From contig JALLPB010000047.1 in NCBI GenBank assembly GCA_036939975.1, positions 1 through 28,092 of the forward strand: 28,092 nt of DNA. Reading direction: 5' to 3'. This DNA comes from Cyclostephanos tholiformis (Eukaryota > Bacillariophyta > Thalassiosirophyceae > Thalassiosirales > Thalassiosiraceae). Position 1 is the stretch's first letter. Each line of letters begins with the position of its first letter. The notes under the pieces are model-generated. The model made no database searches. It saw only the letters and a program-made list of their open reading frames with translations, and was not told where the DNA came from. The position numbers and the translations under genes were made by a program. This document shows, piece after piece, positions 10,626-20,335 of this stretch.

Positions 10626-12002
10626 GATGAAGGGAAGGATTTGCCCTATGTGCACCCATCGGCCGATGTTCGTTTCCAGTTCTGCTTTCATCGTCCATCT
10701 CCATTCAATCATATCTGAAATTGCTGTCAAGTATGCGATGTATTTGTTCTCGGGCAGTGCAATCGTGAGTGTTCGAAAGTTCAATAGCCAGCTGGGGATA
10801 ATTTTGGTCTCGGTAACTCCAGCTTCTGCCTTCAGTTTTGCCCTGGCGTCCATTTCATCTCGTGGCAGCAGTTCGGAGGGGGACACCTCTCGTGATGTTG
10901 CTGCTATCCCTAGGAGGAGGGCTCTCTCCAAACGTGTCGTATTGTCCATGCCATTGATTTCTATGGTGAGTCCGATGTAGTCATCAATGTAAATTTCAAC
11001 CGTGCCTCTTGCATCGATTGGGATATCTATGATGAGGTCCCTCCCTTCGCCAAAAGGTACGTCGTCTGGGAGGGATTTCTTCTCGGGAACGTCTGCTTGT
11101 GCTTCTACGTTGAAAAGGGAGGTTGGATCCCATTCGTCCTGCTGAAGGATTGCATTGATCAGGTCACATATTGACTCGGAGACAATGCCGTACTCCGATG
11201 GGCAAGGTGCGCCTCCAAATGGGAGCCATAGCATCATTAAGGCTACCCCCAATTGAGGGAGTTGTGTGCAAGTTTGTACTGCCGTTTCCACGTTTAGATG
11301 GCAACGTCGGAATGCTGCTTTCACGTCCAATTTTGAGACAAAGATTTTCCTTCCCGGATATTCCCGTCTCGCTGCGACTGCCCAGTTTATTATCCGTTTA
11401 AGTGCGCAACCATAAAAACATGGGGTGAGTTTTTCTTCATCGACTCTGTTGTTGACTGAAGTCTTTGATTGCCAGCACCAGCTCAGGTCGTGCGTCAATC
11501 TGTCCTTGGGTATTATCTTGCCGCGTTCGTTGATTGTTTTTTCGAGCTGGATGTTGAGTGGGCCGAGTAAGACACCTGGAATTTTCTTCAATTTGTTGAG
11601 TGGAAGGGGAAGGGCAAAACCTCTGTCGACGTCGTCCCGAATTAGTTTGGTCAGCAATTCTGGTTGTTGGTTCGCGCCTTTGTGGTTGCCGAAATTTAGT
11701 GTGTCCTCGATATCGAGAAGTCTGTTTTTGTTGGAGAGAGGTTAGAGGGGCCATCACAATCCGTGGAGAAGTAACTCTTTCATTTTTGCCCAGCAGGGGT
11801 GATTGCAAAAGATTTCTTCCATTGTCGGAACAGGTTGAAATTCGGAGCCATATTGGAGTGGCGATCCTCGTTGGGCATCGAGGGCTTGTTGGAGGCTGCC
11901 TCCAAAGTTGCGCGTGAGAATGATGTAGTTCTTCTCTGTGGCTTCGACTGAGAGGTCGAACTCGAACAAAGGTTTCGAGGGATGACGGCATGGGGTTGCC
12001 AT
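10602..12002 (-). pseudogene. Reverse transcriptase of YR retroelement
   Basis: One frame runs 12002 to 10602 with only two stops, TGA at 11754–11756 and TAA at 11742–11744, three codons apart. Sequence before and after them is collinear: GSPLQYGSEFQPV and MKELLLHG upstream, NFGNHKGANQQPELLTKLI downstream. The fingers carry IPKDRLTHDLSW and SVNNRV, motif A is KLDVKAAFRR (Asp encoded near 11327), motif B is FGGAPCPSEYG, and motif C is YIDD (about 10980–10991). All three catalytic aspartates are present. The frame ends soon after a thumb-like NIGRWVHIGQILPFIHHIL, where the RNase H domain should begin. The downstream part alone is 351 codons, but it opens with TTG, not ATG. Confidence 0.85.
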
Positions 12003-12451
12003 AATTTTTTGCAGGATGGGAATGAGCCTAAGTGGCCAAACTGTGGTTGGGCCTATGTGGCCGAGAGCTGTCGTAACTCATTGTGAAGGTGCGTTCATTT
12101 CCGAGGTTCGACCGTTTGCTTTTGTTTTTTCGAGTCCGCTTGAGTTCTTGTTGCCCTCTCCCGGTCGTGTTCAGTTTCATTGAAATTTGTATACTCACCT
12201 AGAACCGATCCGATATCTTCATCCTTATGGGGCTGTTTTGATCTCACCAACTTGCTGATGGGTTGATGGGTTGAGACTGGTGTGTCTCGAATGGCATTTC
12301 GTGGTTTTGTGGGTTTTGCGGGGAAGATGACTGGGATGTCACTTCTTGCAAGGGGGATTCTTCTGCACGTCAAAAAGAAGGTCTGAGTGGGATTTTCTTG
12401 TGGGGGTGGTTTAGGGATGGGTCGGATGCCGCTAGGCTCGGACCCAACCAG
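12003..12451 (-). other. Basic, low-complexity linker between gag-like and RT regions
   Basis: The frame at 12373–12095 encodes a Lys/Arg/Pro/Thr-rich, probably disordered 92-residue stretch without a known domain. By position it is the junction between the zinc finger of the gag-like protein and the RT frame. No independent gene is supported. Confidence 0.4.
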
Positions 12452-14412
12452 TCAATTTGCTGACCTGCAGAGCTTGATCCAGTCTTTCATGCTTGTTAGC
12501 TGCTCTGCAGTGACGTCACTTGCTTTGACGTGGCTGTCCTTGTTTTTGCAATCGGAGAAACAGTATTACCATCAAGGGCAGAGGCGGCATGAACCACTCC
12601 AAATCGGACGCTTGTTGATGTACTTGTTGGCGAAGTTGATTGCCCATGTCTCCATTGGTAACATGTAGAGCTCTTGGTGAGGGGCCTCGTTTTTCACCAT
12701 CATTCTGTTTTCGTCCTTCCTCTTCTTTTTTAACCTTCCACCGCCATCGTTGTTGTTGCTAGGCACATCTGATTTGTTTGCCGTGGCAGTGATGGTTGGG
12801 TCTATCATCTTGAAAGTTGGCGGGAGATTAATATGGAATGACCTGAACAAAACCTGTGAGACGACAGGGGCGAAGTTGGTGATGCTATCATCTACTTCGT
12901 AACGGTACTTTGCATTCCGACATTGCTTTAGCCAGATTTGGAAGCGTGAGTCAACGGTGAAGTTGAATTTCAAAAAGAATTGTTCGTCGATGTTGCCTTG
13001 TTTCCTTCCACCATCGTTTGGAGGGAGCGTAGACACTGAGAGCCTACACCTAGTTCTCCCCCAAAAATATCGTTTGCTATGTTAAACATACGGAGCTGTT
13101 CGTACATCTCGTGGAAGTTCATTGGTGCGTGAACTTCCTGCTTTTTTGATGCCTTTATTTTGTTGACTGTCATTCCCTTACCTTGAATTAGAATCAGCTG
13201 CAACGTAAGGTGACGGTTTTTCTGCTCTTCCATTCTGATCGGTTCTGCTTCAGTGAAAGTGAAAGGGCTGTGATTGTTAGGGGTGTCCGAGCTGGACCAG
13301 AGGAGAATCCCGTTATACATGTTTGATGTGCAACCTGTGGGAAAGCTCACGTCGCTTAGCTCACTACTCTCAAACTGGATGTTCAGTTCTTGTTCGGCAA
13401 GGGCAACCATTTTACAGTTGATGACTCGTTTGCAGGAGCCGGTCAAATCGATTGGGACTGATTCGTTGTCCATCGCGGAGGCAAATAGAAGCATCTTGAT
13501 GGTAGAGTGGTGTAGGTTGTTGACTCGGTTTTTCTTCTCTCCGCTTGTTTCCACCAGGTGCTCCACGTGTGTACTGAGGATGTTGTTCTGCGCTTCCTGC
13601 GCATCAACCTGGCATGTCACCATTGCCAGGAGAGGGCTGAGGAAATTGTTTAAATCTCCTACCGCTGGGGCAGGGGGGAGATATCCTGGTAAGTCGAAAG
13701 AGACATTTGAAATGCACTGTTGATGACGATGAGCCCTGAAGTTTTTGAGCTCCATGTCCTTAGGGTCGAAACTCATTCTGGTCGCTGAAACTCGCCCATG
13801 TCCTGCTCCCCATGCCCAAAGGATGAAGTCCACTGCATGATCGGTTGCTGATGTGAGGAAGTTTTCGTCGTTTCCAAACTCTGCGTCGAATTCAAAGGCT
13901 GCTGCATTCACCACTGGGATGAGCTTTGCGAAATTGCTTGTGCCTGATGACAAGATCGTATTTGCTAACCAAGGGGCAGGGAAAAAGGATGCTGAACCCG
14001 GGTAAGTCACCGCACCATTCTCGTCTGGGATGTTAATCGCATTTACTTCATCTTCGTTTGAACATTCTTGTAAATCATCGATGGTGGGAGTGACGAGATT
14101 GCAGGGGTTGAGGAGGCTTTGCTTGTTGATGATGAGGGCCGTTGCATTGGATCCTGATCCCGAGAAACACATTAACTTTGTTGTTGGGCGAAGGAGGGTG
14201 CCATCTGTTACTTTGAAGCTGTGCAGAGCTATGATTTTCTTTTCTTGGTCAGTAGCAATGATGACGTTATCGGGATCGGCGATGAGAGTTTGAAATCTTG
14301 TCGCGTCGTCTTTGTCCGGTGACCAGGCTTCAGTGTAAACTGAAGTGTTTTTATTGCCCAAATCATTATCAGGTCTTGCTGCGAAATAGGCTTGCCAGTT
14401 TGGATAAAGCAT
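12452..14412 (-). pseudogene. Gag-like protein of YR retroelement with C-terminal zinc finger
   Basis: A 480-codon frame starts at an ATG at 14412. It continues after a frameshift near 12997 into a second frame (13036–12572), and then past TGA (12572–12574) and TAA (12566–12568) to a stop at 12452. The first part has no fold I can name by eye, but it is collinear with large N-terminal ORFs of diatom elements carrying this RT. Landmarks are WAWGAGHGRVSATR, GKGMTVNKIKASKKQEVHAP and FHEMYEQLRMF. The second part has NFTVDSRFQIWL, a polybasic KKKRKDEN stretch and FANKYINKRPIW. It then has Cys-x2-Cys, the two stops, and Cys-x3-Cys followed by His, which would be a zinc knuckle broken by the stops. 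Function as a capsid or nucleic-acid-binding protein is inferred from position. Confidence 0.72.
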
Positions 14413-14775
14413 TATGATTGGGAGTCTATTCTTTTATTCTATTTGCTAGACGAAGGGGACGGGTAACTTCTGATGAGGCGGCCTTCAAATAACAATGACG
14501 ACCTTGCGTAAATATTCTGAAGCAAAAATTTAAAATTCAAAGTTGTCCGTCTCAAATTCTCCAGTATGGACTCCCAAAATTTGGTCTGCGCGAAAAATTA
14601 TTTTCTCACGTGATGTGAGATTTGAGATGCTTTGTGCTGCTGTCGCAATCAATTTTCTTTTCCTTGTCAAAATGATAGATTTTTTTATTAACGAATTGCT
14701 CCGCATAGCGAGCGTTCTATCGATGTCATATTCCGAACACACACAATCACTGTGCGAAGTCCGATGGCATGTCAC
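14413..14775. other. Intergenic between retroelement and carrier gene
   Basis: This AT-rich 363-bp stretch holds the 3' UTR region of the mitochondrial carrier gene and, presumably, the 5' untranslated or terminal-repeat part of the retroelement. Overlapping frames of about 80 codons on both strands (14530–14779) are mutual shadows with no motif. I found no sequence shared with the element's other end. Confidence 0.35.
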
Positions 14776-15813
14776 CTAGTCCATGAACCCAAGCGTCTTC
14801 TTCGAAAGCTCCACCCCAAGGAAACACGCCGCATTCGCCGGAAACGCACGCATCAGAGCGGGTCTTAGCCCCCTGAACAACCCAGCATACCCCTCTTCCT
14901 TGATCAGTGCCTTGTAAACGTCAAAAATACCATTATACTTGCCCTCCGGGGCAGTTTGGTACCTACTCTTGATGACATCGAAGGGTATACCGACGGTCCA
15001 GCACGCCATGCCCGCCAAGCCGCCGGCGGTGACCACCGCGGGCAACGAAAGCTGTCCCTTGTTGGGATCGATGCCCTGAATTTTCATGATCTCTCTCTTG
15101 GACCACTCGTACATCCCGAAGTACGCCACCGTCCCCGGTATGTCCCGAGCAAGCGTCGCCACGGTGCCCTTGTAAACAGAGGACATCCCCCCCTCCCTGA
15201 GCAGCTGCCTAGCGCAATCCATCATCCCCGAGTACTTGGCCTTACCCCCCCTCTCTACCTCGTTGGCCTGTACCTGCAACAGGCACTTGATACGCTCGGA
15301 CGGAGCCATGATGCCGGTGGTCGGGATGGCGGATAGCGCCCCGGCGACGCAGATTTCGGCCATGCTAAGGGTATACGGCACACCCTCCCGCTCGTCCTCG
15401 GTCATGCCCCACTGTCCGTAGGATTTGACCATCCGCTGTCCCATGTCGTAGCTAAAGAAGCTAACGGCGAACATCGGCGAGACCGCCGTCAACGGCGCCG
15501 ATACCCCCCGGTACAGCCCCCTGACCCCCTCCTTGCGAAGCGTGTCGGAGAGCATACCGGACACGGACCCCCCGCCGGAGTTGCCGGTTTGCATGCGCAC
15601 CTTGACGAGGTCGAGGGGATGTCCGACGAGGACGGCGCATGCCCCCCCGACTCCGCCGGAGATGAAGGATTTCAGCGCCGATGACGAGGACGACTTCGGC
15701 GCATCGACGCTCTCCGCCTCGACGTTCGGGGAGGACGGCTCGGCGATCTTCGCCTCGAGCTTAGCAGTCATGGCCGATGGATTGAGATGATCGGTCGTCG
15801 TCGTCGATGACAT
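14776..15813 (-). CDS. Mitochondrial carrier, carnitine/acylcarnitine type
   Basis: An intronless 345-residue SLC25-family protein of three tandem repeats starts at the ATG at 15813. The signature Px[D/E]xx[K/R] occurs three times, as PLDLVK (66–71), PSERIK (171–176) and PFDVIK (277–282). Each lies at the end of an odd-numbered transmembrane helix, giving six helices in the inner mitochondrial membrane. The second-repeat SERIKCLLQVQ and the third-repeat SRYQTAPEGKY with RAFPANAACFLGVE are the pattern of carnitine/acylcarnitine carriers (SLC25A20, yeast Crc1, plant BOU). The likely role is exchange of acyl-carnitine or a related compound between cytosol and matrix, supporting beta-oxidation. 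Plant BOU shows that substrate cannot be fixed from this pattern alone, since relatives carry glutamate or ornithine. The N-terminal 45 residues are Ser/Thr-rich and outside the fold. Confidence 0.92.
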   Translation of the reverse strand: MSSTTTTDHLNPSAMTAKLEAKIAEPSSPNVEAESVDAPKSSSSSALKSFISGGVGGACAVLVGHPLDLVKVRMQTGNSGGGSVSGMLSDTLRKEGVRGLYRGVSAPLTAVSPMFAVSFFSYDMGQRMVKSYGQWGMTEDEREGVPYTLSMAEICVAGALSAIPTTGIMAPSERIKCLLQVQANEVERGGKAKYSGMMDCARQLLREGGMSSVYKGTVATLARDIPGTVAYFGMYEWSKREIMKIQGIDPNKGQLSLPAVVTAGGLAGMACWTVGIPFDVIKSRYQTAPEGKYNGIFDVYKALIKEEGYAGLFRGLRPALMRAFPANAACFLGVELSKKTLGFMD

Positions 15814-16160
15814 GGGTTGATGTGGTGGTGTTTATGGGATTGATATTTTGATGCGTCGTGGAAAAAGACGTGAAATAATATCTACTAGATTTAAAATGCG
15901 CGAGGACAAGTTAGGTAGGTATTTTTGCGGTCGAGCGTGTTGAAAATTTGGAACAGCCAAACAGCTCGATCGGCTTGTCGTGACATGGCCCGTCGTCGAC
16001 GCCTTCGCGAGTTTGAATCACGCGTTCTCTGTCACGAGCTGCTATCTTTTGTGCCTTTGTCCCAACGCTGGACAGACTACTATTAAGATTTTTCGTTGCT
16101 TCTCTTTTCCTCTTTTATCTCTTCACACTATTTCCCCTTTAGTCGTGTCTTTTTCGGTTT
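15814..16160. promoter_or_regulatory. Divergent intergenic region, carrier / UBX protein
   Basis: These 347 bases lie between the start codons of two genes pointing apart and should carry both promoters. The half next to the UBX gene is strongly pyrimidine-rich (about 16090–16150, CTTCTC/TTTTCC repeats), consistent with a 5' UTR or initiator region. No specific factor site can be assigned. Confidence 0.45.
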
Positions 16161-17795
16161 ATGATGACCGACAATACCACCACCCAGCGCCGCAACGCCA
16201 CCCCGGGCGACGCGTCGACCGCCCCAAGTGGTGGGGTCGGCGATCCGTCGTCGTTCTCGTCATCGGGAGGAGTCGTCGTGGGCGGCGGTGGAAACAACAA
16301 CAACAACAACAACGGCGTCGGCGTCGGCGGAGGTGGCAGGGGCGCTCCGTCCTCGTCGTCGTCCTCCTCCCACGCCGCTTCCGTCATTGTGTCCGCCATC
16401 GCATCGAAATTGGGACCCCCGCTCTCCGTGCTGACGACTAGGGTGCCATCCCTGATCGCCTTGATACTGCGCGTACTGCTCCGTCCGACGATACAGCTAT
16501 CGAACCTGCTCTTCCCCCCCGGGGAGTACGATGGAGTGCACGACGCCAATGGATCGGAGAGGGCATCGAGGGCCTTCGTCGACCTGTTCCGCATGCAAAT
16601 ATCGATCGTTCGTCCGATGATGATGATGATCGACGACGACTACGCGAACGTCGACGCGACTGGGGGGGGGGGGACGGGCGGCGGCGCTGGCGGGGGGGGA
16701 GGAGATCGTGTCGGCGGTCGCCGGGAGGCGCATACGGTGGCGGCGATCACGTCGGCGGTCGAGCACTACGTCGAGCCGCCGTGCCCGTTCGTGCCCCGTG
16801 GTTACGACGCCATCATATCCCAAATAACCGGCGGGGACCGTCGTCCTACATTCGACTCGAGGCCGCTGTTATTGGTGTACCTACATTCGCCCCTGCATCC
16901 CCATGGCGTGCGTTTCCTGCGGGAATATCTCTGCCATCCGCAATTGCTACACTTGCTGAATACGAATAACGGCACGAACGAGAGGACGATGGGGGGGAAC
17001 GGCGGCGGTGGTGGAGGAGGCGGAGGCGCGGTCGCGTGCTTCGGCACGACCGTCCACTCCGCCGACGGGCAGAGGCTGAGGGATCTCATGGGGGTATCGC
17101 GTTTCCCCTTCCTGGCGTTGCTCGACGTCAAGTCCTCGACGTCGACGTCGATCTCCAACGACGTCGCGATGGAAATGATGCTGCGTATGGAGGGACCGCA
17201 ATTGTTCGACGTGTCGCCGGATCGCATCGCCACCTACCTCCGAACCGCGATTACCCGACACGCCGACCTCCAAGCGGCGGAGGCGAATAGACGTACGTTG
17301 CAGGAGGACGAGCGTCGACTGCGCGCCGAGCAGGACGCCGAATACCGCGAGGCGCTGTTGGCCGATCGAAACAGGGAGGACGAACGACGATTGGCGATGG
17401 AACGGGAAAGGAGGATGAGGGAGGAGATGGAGGAGGAGCAACGCATGCGCATTTCGATGGAGGCGAGTCGGATCGAGAATGCCAAGTCGATCATGGAACG
17501 ATCGGGGGGAGAACCGCCGGCGAATATCCCCGGACTGGCGAGGCTGCGATTCGCTCTACCCAACGGGAAGAGGGTCGATCGTCGCTTTCGCGGATCGGTC
17601 GACACAGTCGGGACGTTGCGCGCGTTCCTAACCGTGCACTTTCACGAGAACGGTATCGAGATGAGAAACATCGGACTGTCGACGAACTTTCCGAGGAGAA
17701 CGTACGTGGAGGGCTTACCGGACGACGCTCTCACGTTGGAGGAGGCGGAACTCGCGCCGCAGGCGGTGATCATGGTGCAGGATCTGGATTCTTAG
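16161..17795 (+). CDS. FAF2/UBXD8-like UAS–UBX domain protein (p97/Cdc48 adaptor)
   Basis: This intronless frame encodes 544 residues; ATGs at 16161 and 16164 are adjacent. After a low-complexity Gly/Ser/Asn N-terminus (1–70), residues about 74–118 are hydrophobic (VIVSAIASK then LIALILRVLL). They resemble the membrane hairpin that puts UBXD8 in the ER or on lipid droplets. A UAS, thioredoxin-like domain spans about 205–365 (RPLLLVYLHSPLHPHG; FPFLALLDV) and is interrupted by a poly-Gly insert at 279–289. A charged coiled coil (about 370–445) precedes the UBX domain (about 455–542), whose NFPRRTY contains the FPR loop (510–512) that docks into the p97/Cdc48 N-domain. This is the full domain order of FAF1/FAF2 minus an N-terminal UBA, which I could not see. 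The expected role is recruiting p97 to ER-associated degradation or lipid-droplet substrates. Confidence 0.9.
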   Translation: MMTDNTTTQRRNATPGDASTAPSGGVGDPSSFSSSGGVVVGGGGNNNNNNNGVGVGGGGRGAPSSSSSSSHAASVIVSAIASKLGPPLSVLTTRVPSLIALILRVLLRPTIQLSNLLFPPGEYDGVHDANGSERASRAFVDLFRMQISIVRPMMMMIDDDYANVDATGGGGTGGGAGGGGGDRVGGRREAHTVAAITSAVEHYVEPPCPFVPRGYDAIISQITGGDRRPTFDSRPLLLVYLHSPLHPHGVRFLREYLCHPQLLHLLNTNNGTNERTMGGNGGGGGGGGGAVACFGTTVHSADGQRLRDLMGVSRFPFLALLDVKSSTSTSISNDVAMEMMLRMEGPQLFDVSPDRIATYLRTAITRHADLQAAEANRRTLQEDERRLRAEQDAEYREALLADRNREDERRLAMERERRMREEMEEEQRMRISMEASRIENAKSIMERSGGEPPANIPGLARLRFALPNGKRVDRRFRGSVDTVGTLRAFLTVHFHENGIEMRNIGLSTNFPRRTYVEGLPDDALTLEEAELAPQAVIMVQDLDS

Positions 17796-18064
17796 CATTA
17801 CCCCCCCCCCCCCCCGCAACCATTACATGAATATTTCATCATTTTTTCTTTGATTCTAATTGAGGTATTGGGGCCAATCATCTACCGATTGTTTACGTGG
17901 ATTTGTGCAAGAGTTAAATTAACATCGTACTCCAAAATACAGAGTCGCGCCCCGCCCCACCCCATCTGAGCAGGCATTCCATGGAATACTTTCATTAGAG
18001 ATAGCCGTGCAAATGGGGATATCACATCTAAACAATAAATCGAAACATGATTATTGACGATCGA
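17796..18064. other. Convergent intergenic region with C15 tract
   Basis: The UBX gene ends at 17795 and the oppositely oriented DUF839 gene ends at 18065, so this 269-bp gap holds two 3' UTRs. A run of 15 cytosines (17801–17815) starts five bases after the UBX stop. The remainder is AT-rich, including AATAAA-like sequence near 18033 (ACAATAAAT), which may be a polyadenylation signal for the + strand gene. Confidence 0.4.
17801..17815. repeat. Homopolymer C15 tract
   Basis: Fifteen consecutive cytosines begin five bases after the UBX-protein stop codon, in its presumed 3' UTR. Confidence 0.95.
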
Positions 18065-19866
18065 TCACTCAAAAGACATTCCATCTTCTCTAGTAAACTC
18101 AAACAAAACGCCGGCATCTTGAAACCCTGCGTAAAGTCTTTTTCTGTCCGGGGTGAGTGCAAGACCAACTGTCTCATCGTCATCATATGCACCTTCTAAG
18201 CCCTGAAATATTGTGAAAAATTTTCCGAATTCATCTCGTACATATAAACCCGGGTTGGAACCCCCATCTTCCGTGAAGTAAATGTATCGCATTGTCGCCA
18301 AGACAATCTGATCCGGCTGAGAGTAAAACGATCCATGCCCTGAAAGTTTGGGTCCTCCAGTTAGCTCTCGCTCGAACGTCATTCGCGTAAGGTCAAGAAT
18401 GTACAGCGCCTTAACTTCCTTGGATACGAAATATAAAAATCCATCGTGGTATGAAATGCCCTCTGTATTGGGATAATACCATTTTGCGGACAGGCGGCCG
18501 TAGTTCTCGTCCGAAGTCCACTCAAAAGTGCCGTCGTCTAAGAAACGAAGAAAAGTCGTGGAACCACCATAATGTAACGAGTCCCAGCCATTGCCATCTG
18601 CGACGAAACGGCGCAGTGCTCCTGACTCGAGGTCTTCCGTGAGAAAGAAAATAGGTCTGTCGGGATCGGTATTGTCCACGGCCACAGACTCGAAATTCCC
18701 TCCTTTACCTCCAAGCAACGTTTTCCTTGGAGTCTGGTGGTATTCACTTGAAGGATCTGGATCGACCTGTGCCAGGAGAAAAAAAACTGTTGAGTGAGAT
18801 CGAAAGAGCTCACAACATCAGATCCATCAGAATAATTCTCACATACATACCTGCCAGCACTGACCCCAGAATTCTACCTCCTCACAAGAAATCCATGTTT
18901 TCCAGGGGCTTAGCCCTCCGCCGCAATTCCTGATAATATCAACATGGAAAGGTCCAAATAAGATTATCGACAGGTGACATATTTCACTGCCGTCAAATGT
19001 ACGCACCTACTTGTGCCAGTTAAGAGAGGCTTGTAGTTGACTACACGACCGTCGTCGTCGAAGTACAACCCAAACACACCTTCGAAGATATTATGTACAA
19101 AGAATATGAGAGTGTTGCAGTTCTCAATTATTTAGACATCTTACAGCTCCAAATACGTACCACCATCACTCCCCTCCTCTTCGCTGTTGCTGACGTAAAC
19201 ATAGCCTCCATTTTGTAATGATACAATCCCAGCACCGTCCATCATACCATGAAAACGCCGTGATGACTTGTTTCCATCGCCATAAATGACTCCTCTACCT
19301 GATACGGCTACAATCTTCGCTGAAAGTCCCACGCTAAGTCGTATGCCTAATTTTTCATTTGTCCAGTACATCTCTTGTCCAAGAGCTATTGGCAAAAATG
19401 GTGCCGATGTGGGTAGTTCAGTAGATGGACTGTTGCTTGGCCCAGATGAGGGCAATGTCGAAGGGAATGATGAAGGCTTTTCTGTCGGATTGTAACTAGG
19501 AAACAAGGATGATGTCTGAGTAGGTACACCTTCCACTTTGAGATCAGCAAGATCTGAATTCATCTGTGCTGACATGGGAATCTTATCCTCTGCAGTGAAT
19601 GTCAGTTCTAGGTCAGCACTTTCTATCTGGGCGTAAGTGTTAGTGCTGGTGCGACCCTTCACAAGAACAACTAAAATGATCATACCCGCAACAAAACAAA
19701 GAATGCAAAAGACGATGATGATATATGCTCGAGCTTTTTGTCCACTTGTGCACTTTTGCTTCAAACGAATCGTCTCAACAGTGGTCACCATGGTAGTAGC
19801 ATCAACACCACCCTCTGGTATTATATCCCTACGCGATTGAGCCATTTGAGGGTCGTAGTCATGCAT
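18065..19866 (-). CDS. Membrane-anchored DUF839/PhoX-like protein
   Basis: Four exons on the minus strand, 19866–19161, 19079–19007, 18929–18851 and 18766–18065, give 519 residues. The introns (81, 77 and 84 bp) have donors GTACGT, GTGCGT and GTATGT. The splices rebuild conserved strings: SDGG joined to VFGLYFDDDG, GTSR joined to NCGGGLSPW, and FWGQCWQ joined to VDPDPS. The set NCGGG..PW.TW.SCEE, then HQTPR and GGNFESVAVD, is the DUF839 (PhoX, PF05787) pattern, a beta-propeller family that includes calcium-dependent phosphatases. Residues about 47–70 form one transmembrane helix after a short N-terminal tail, followed by a Ser/Pro linker of PSxxPS units (about 117–152) common in diatom surface proteins. 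The likely topology is type II, with the domain outside or in the lumen. Whether it is a phosphatase is not shown, because I cannot verify the metal ligands by eye. Confidence 0.87.
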
Positions 19867-20335
19867 GCTTATCGGATGTCCTTAATTATTTCGATGAGGA
19901 ATAATGCCGCCCAAGAAATCCTCTAACCTTTTTGGACCAAACCAAGCATCATATAAGAACTATTGATGAGAACATTTTTAAGTTGCGCTGTGTCTCCTGG
20001 ATCTAGAGTTTGTTATGTATGTAGGAATCAGTAAATACCAATTCAAATCTCTTGAATCTGTGATGTTGTTTTGTGTTATCCAATTTGCTTTGCATTGCCC
20101 CCCGCGCCCTCTTTGCCAGAGATTCAGTTTGGTTAGAGGGTTTAGTCCTCTTCTAGTAGGTCCAGAGATAAGACTTTTCTCTCCCATCATATATTATATG
20201 TTGTGAGTCAGAGAGAAGAGTTGGGAAGTTCGTGCTACCGGCCCACCGCCCGTGCAGTCTACTTCAGAGTTGTTTTGGACCATTATCTAATTGTCCATAA
20301 TATTATCCATCGCTCCGAAAAGGTAAAGCGACGAC
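19867..20335. promoter_or_regulatory. Divergent intergenic region, DUF839 protein / desaturase
   Basis: These 469 bases separate the two start codons and should hold both promoters. A run TATATTATATG (around 20188–20198) about 140 bp ahead of the desaturase ATG is the only TATA-like element, and it is weakly supported. Small frames on both strands carry no domain. Confidence 0.4.

Larger units (their letters stand above)
9917..14412 (-). mobile_element. Degenerate tyrosine-recombinase (DIRS-like) retrotransposon
   Basis: Reading the minus strand from 14412 downward, a long gag-like frame with a C-terminal zinc finger (14412–12452) is followed by a basic linker. Next comes a reverse transcriptase (12002–10602) with motif A KLDVKAAF, motif B PFGGAPCPSEY and motif C YIDD, then directly a tyrosine recombinase fragment (about 10625–9917) with the AMRSCEY arginine box. 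RT plus a tyrosine recombinase instead of a DDE integrase defines the DIRS/Ngaro/PAT class. The element is dead: it has one frameshift and two stops in the gag-like part, two stops ahead of RT, one stop in the recombinase, an apparent loss of RNase H, and truncation before the recombinase HxxR and Tyr residues. It occupies the space between two convergent genes. Terminal repeats were not found, so the outer borders are those of the coding remnants. Confidence 0.83.
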
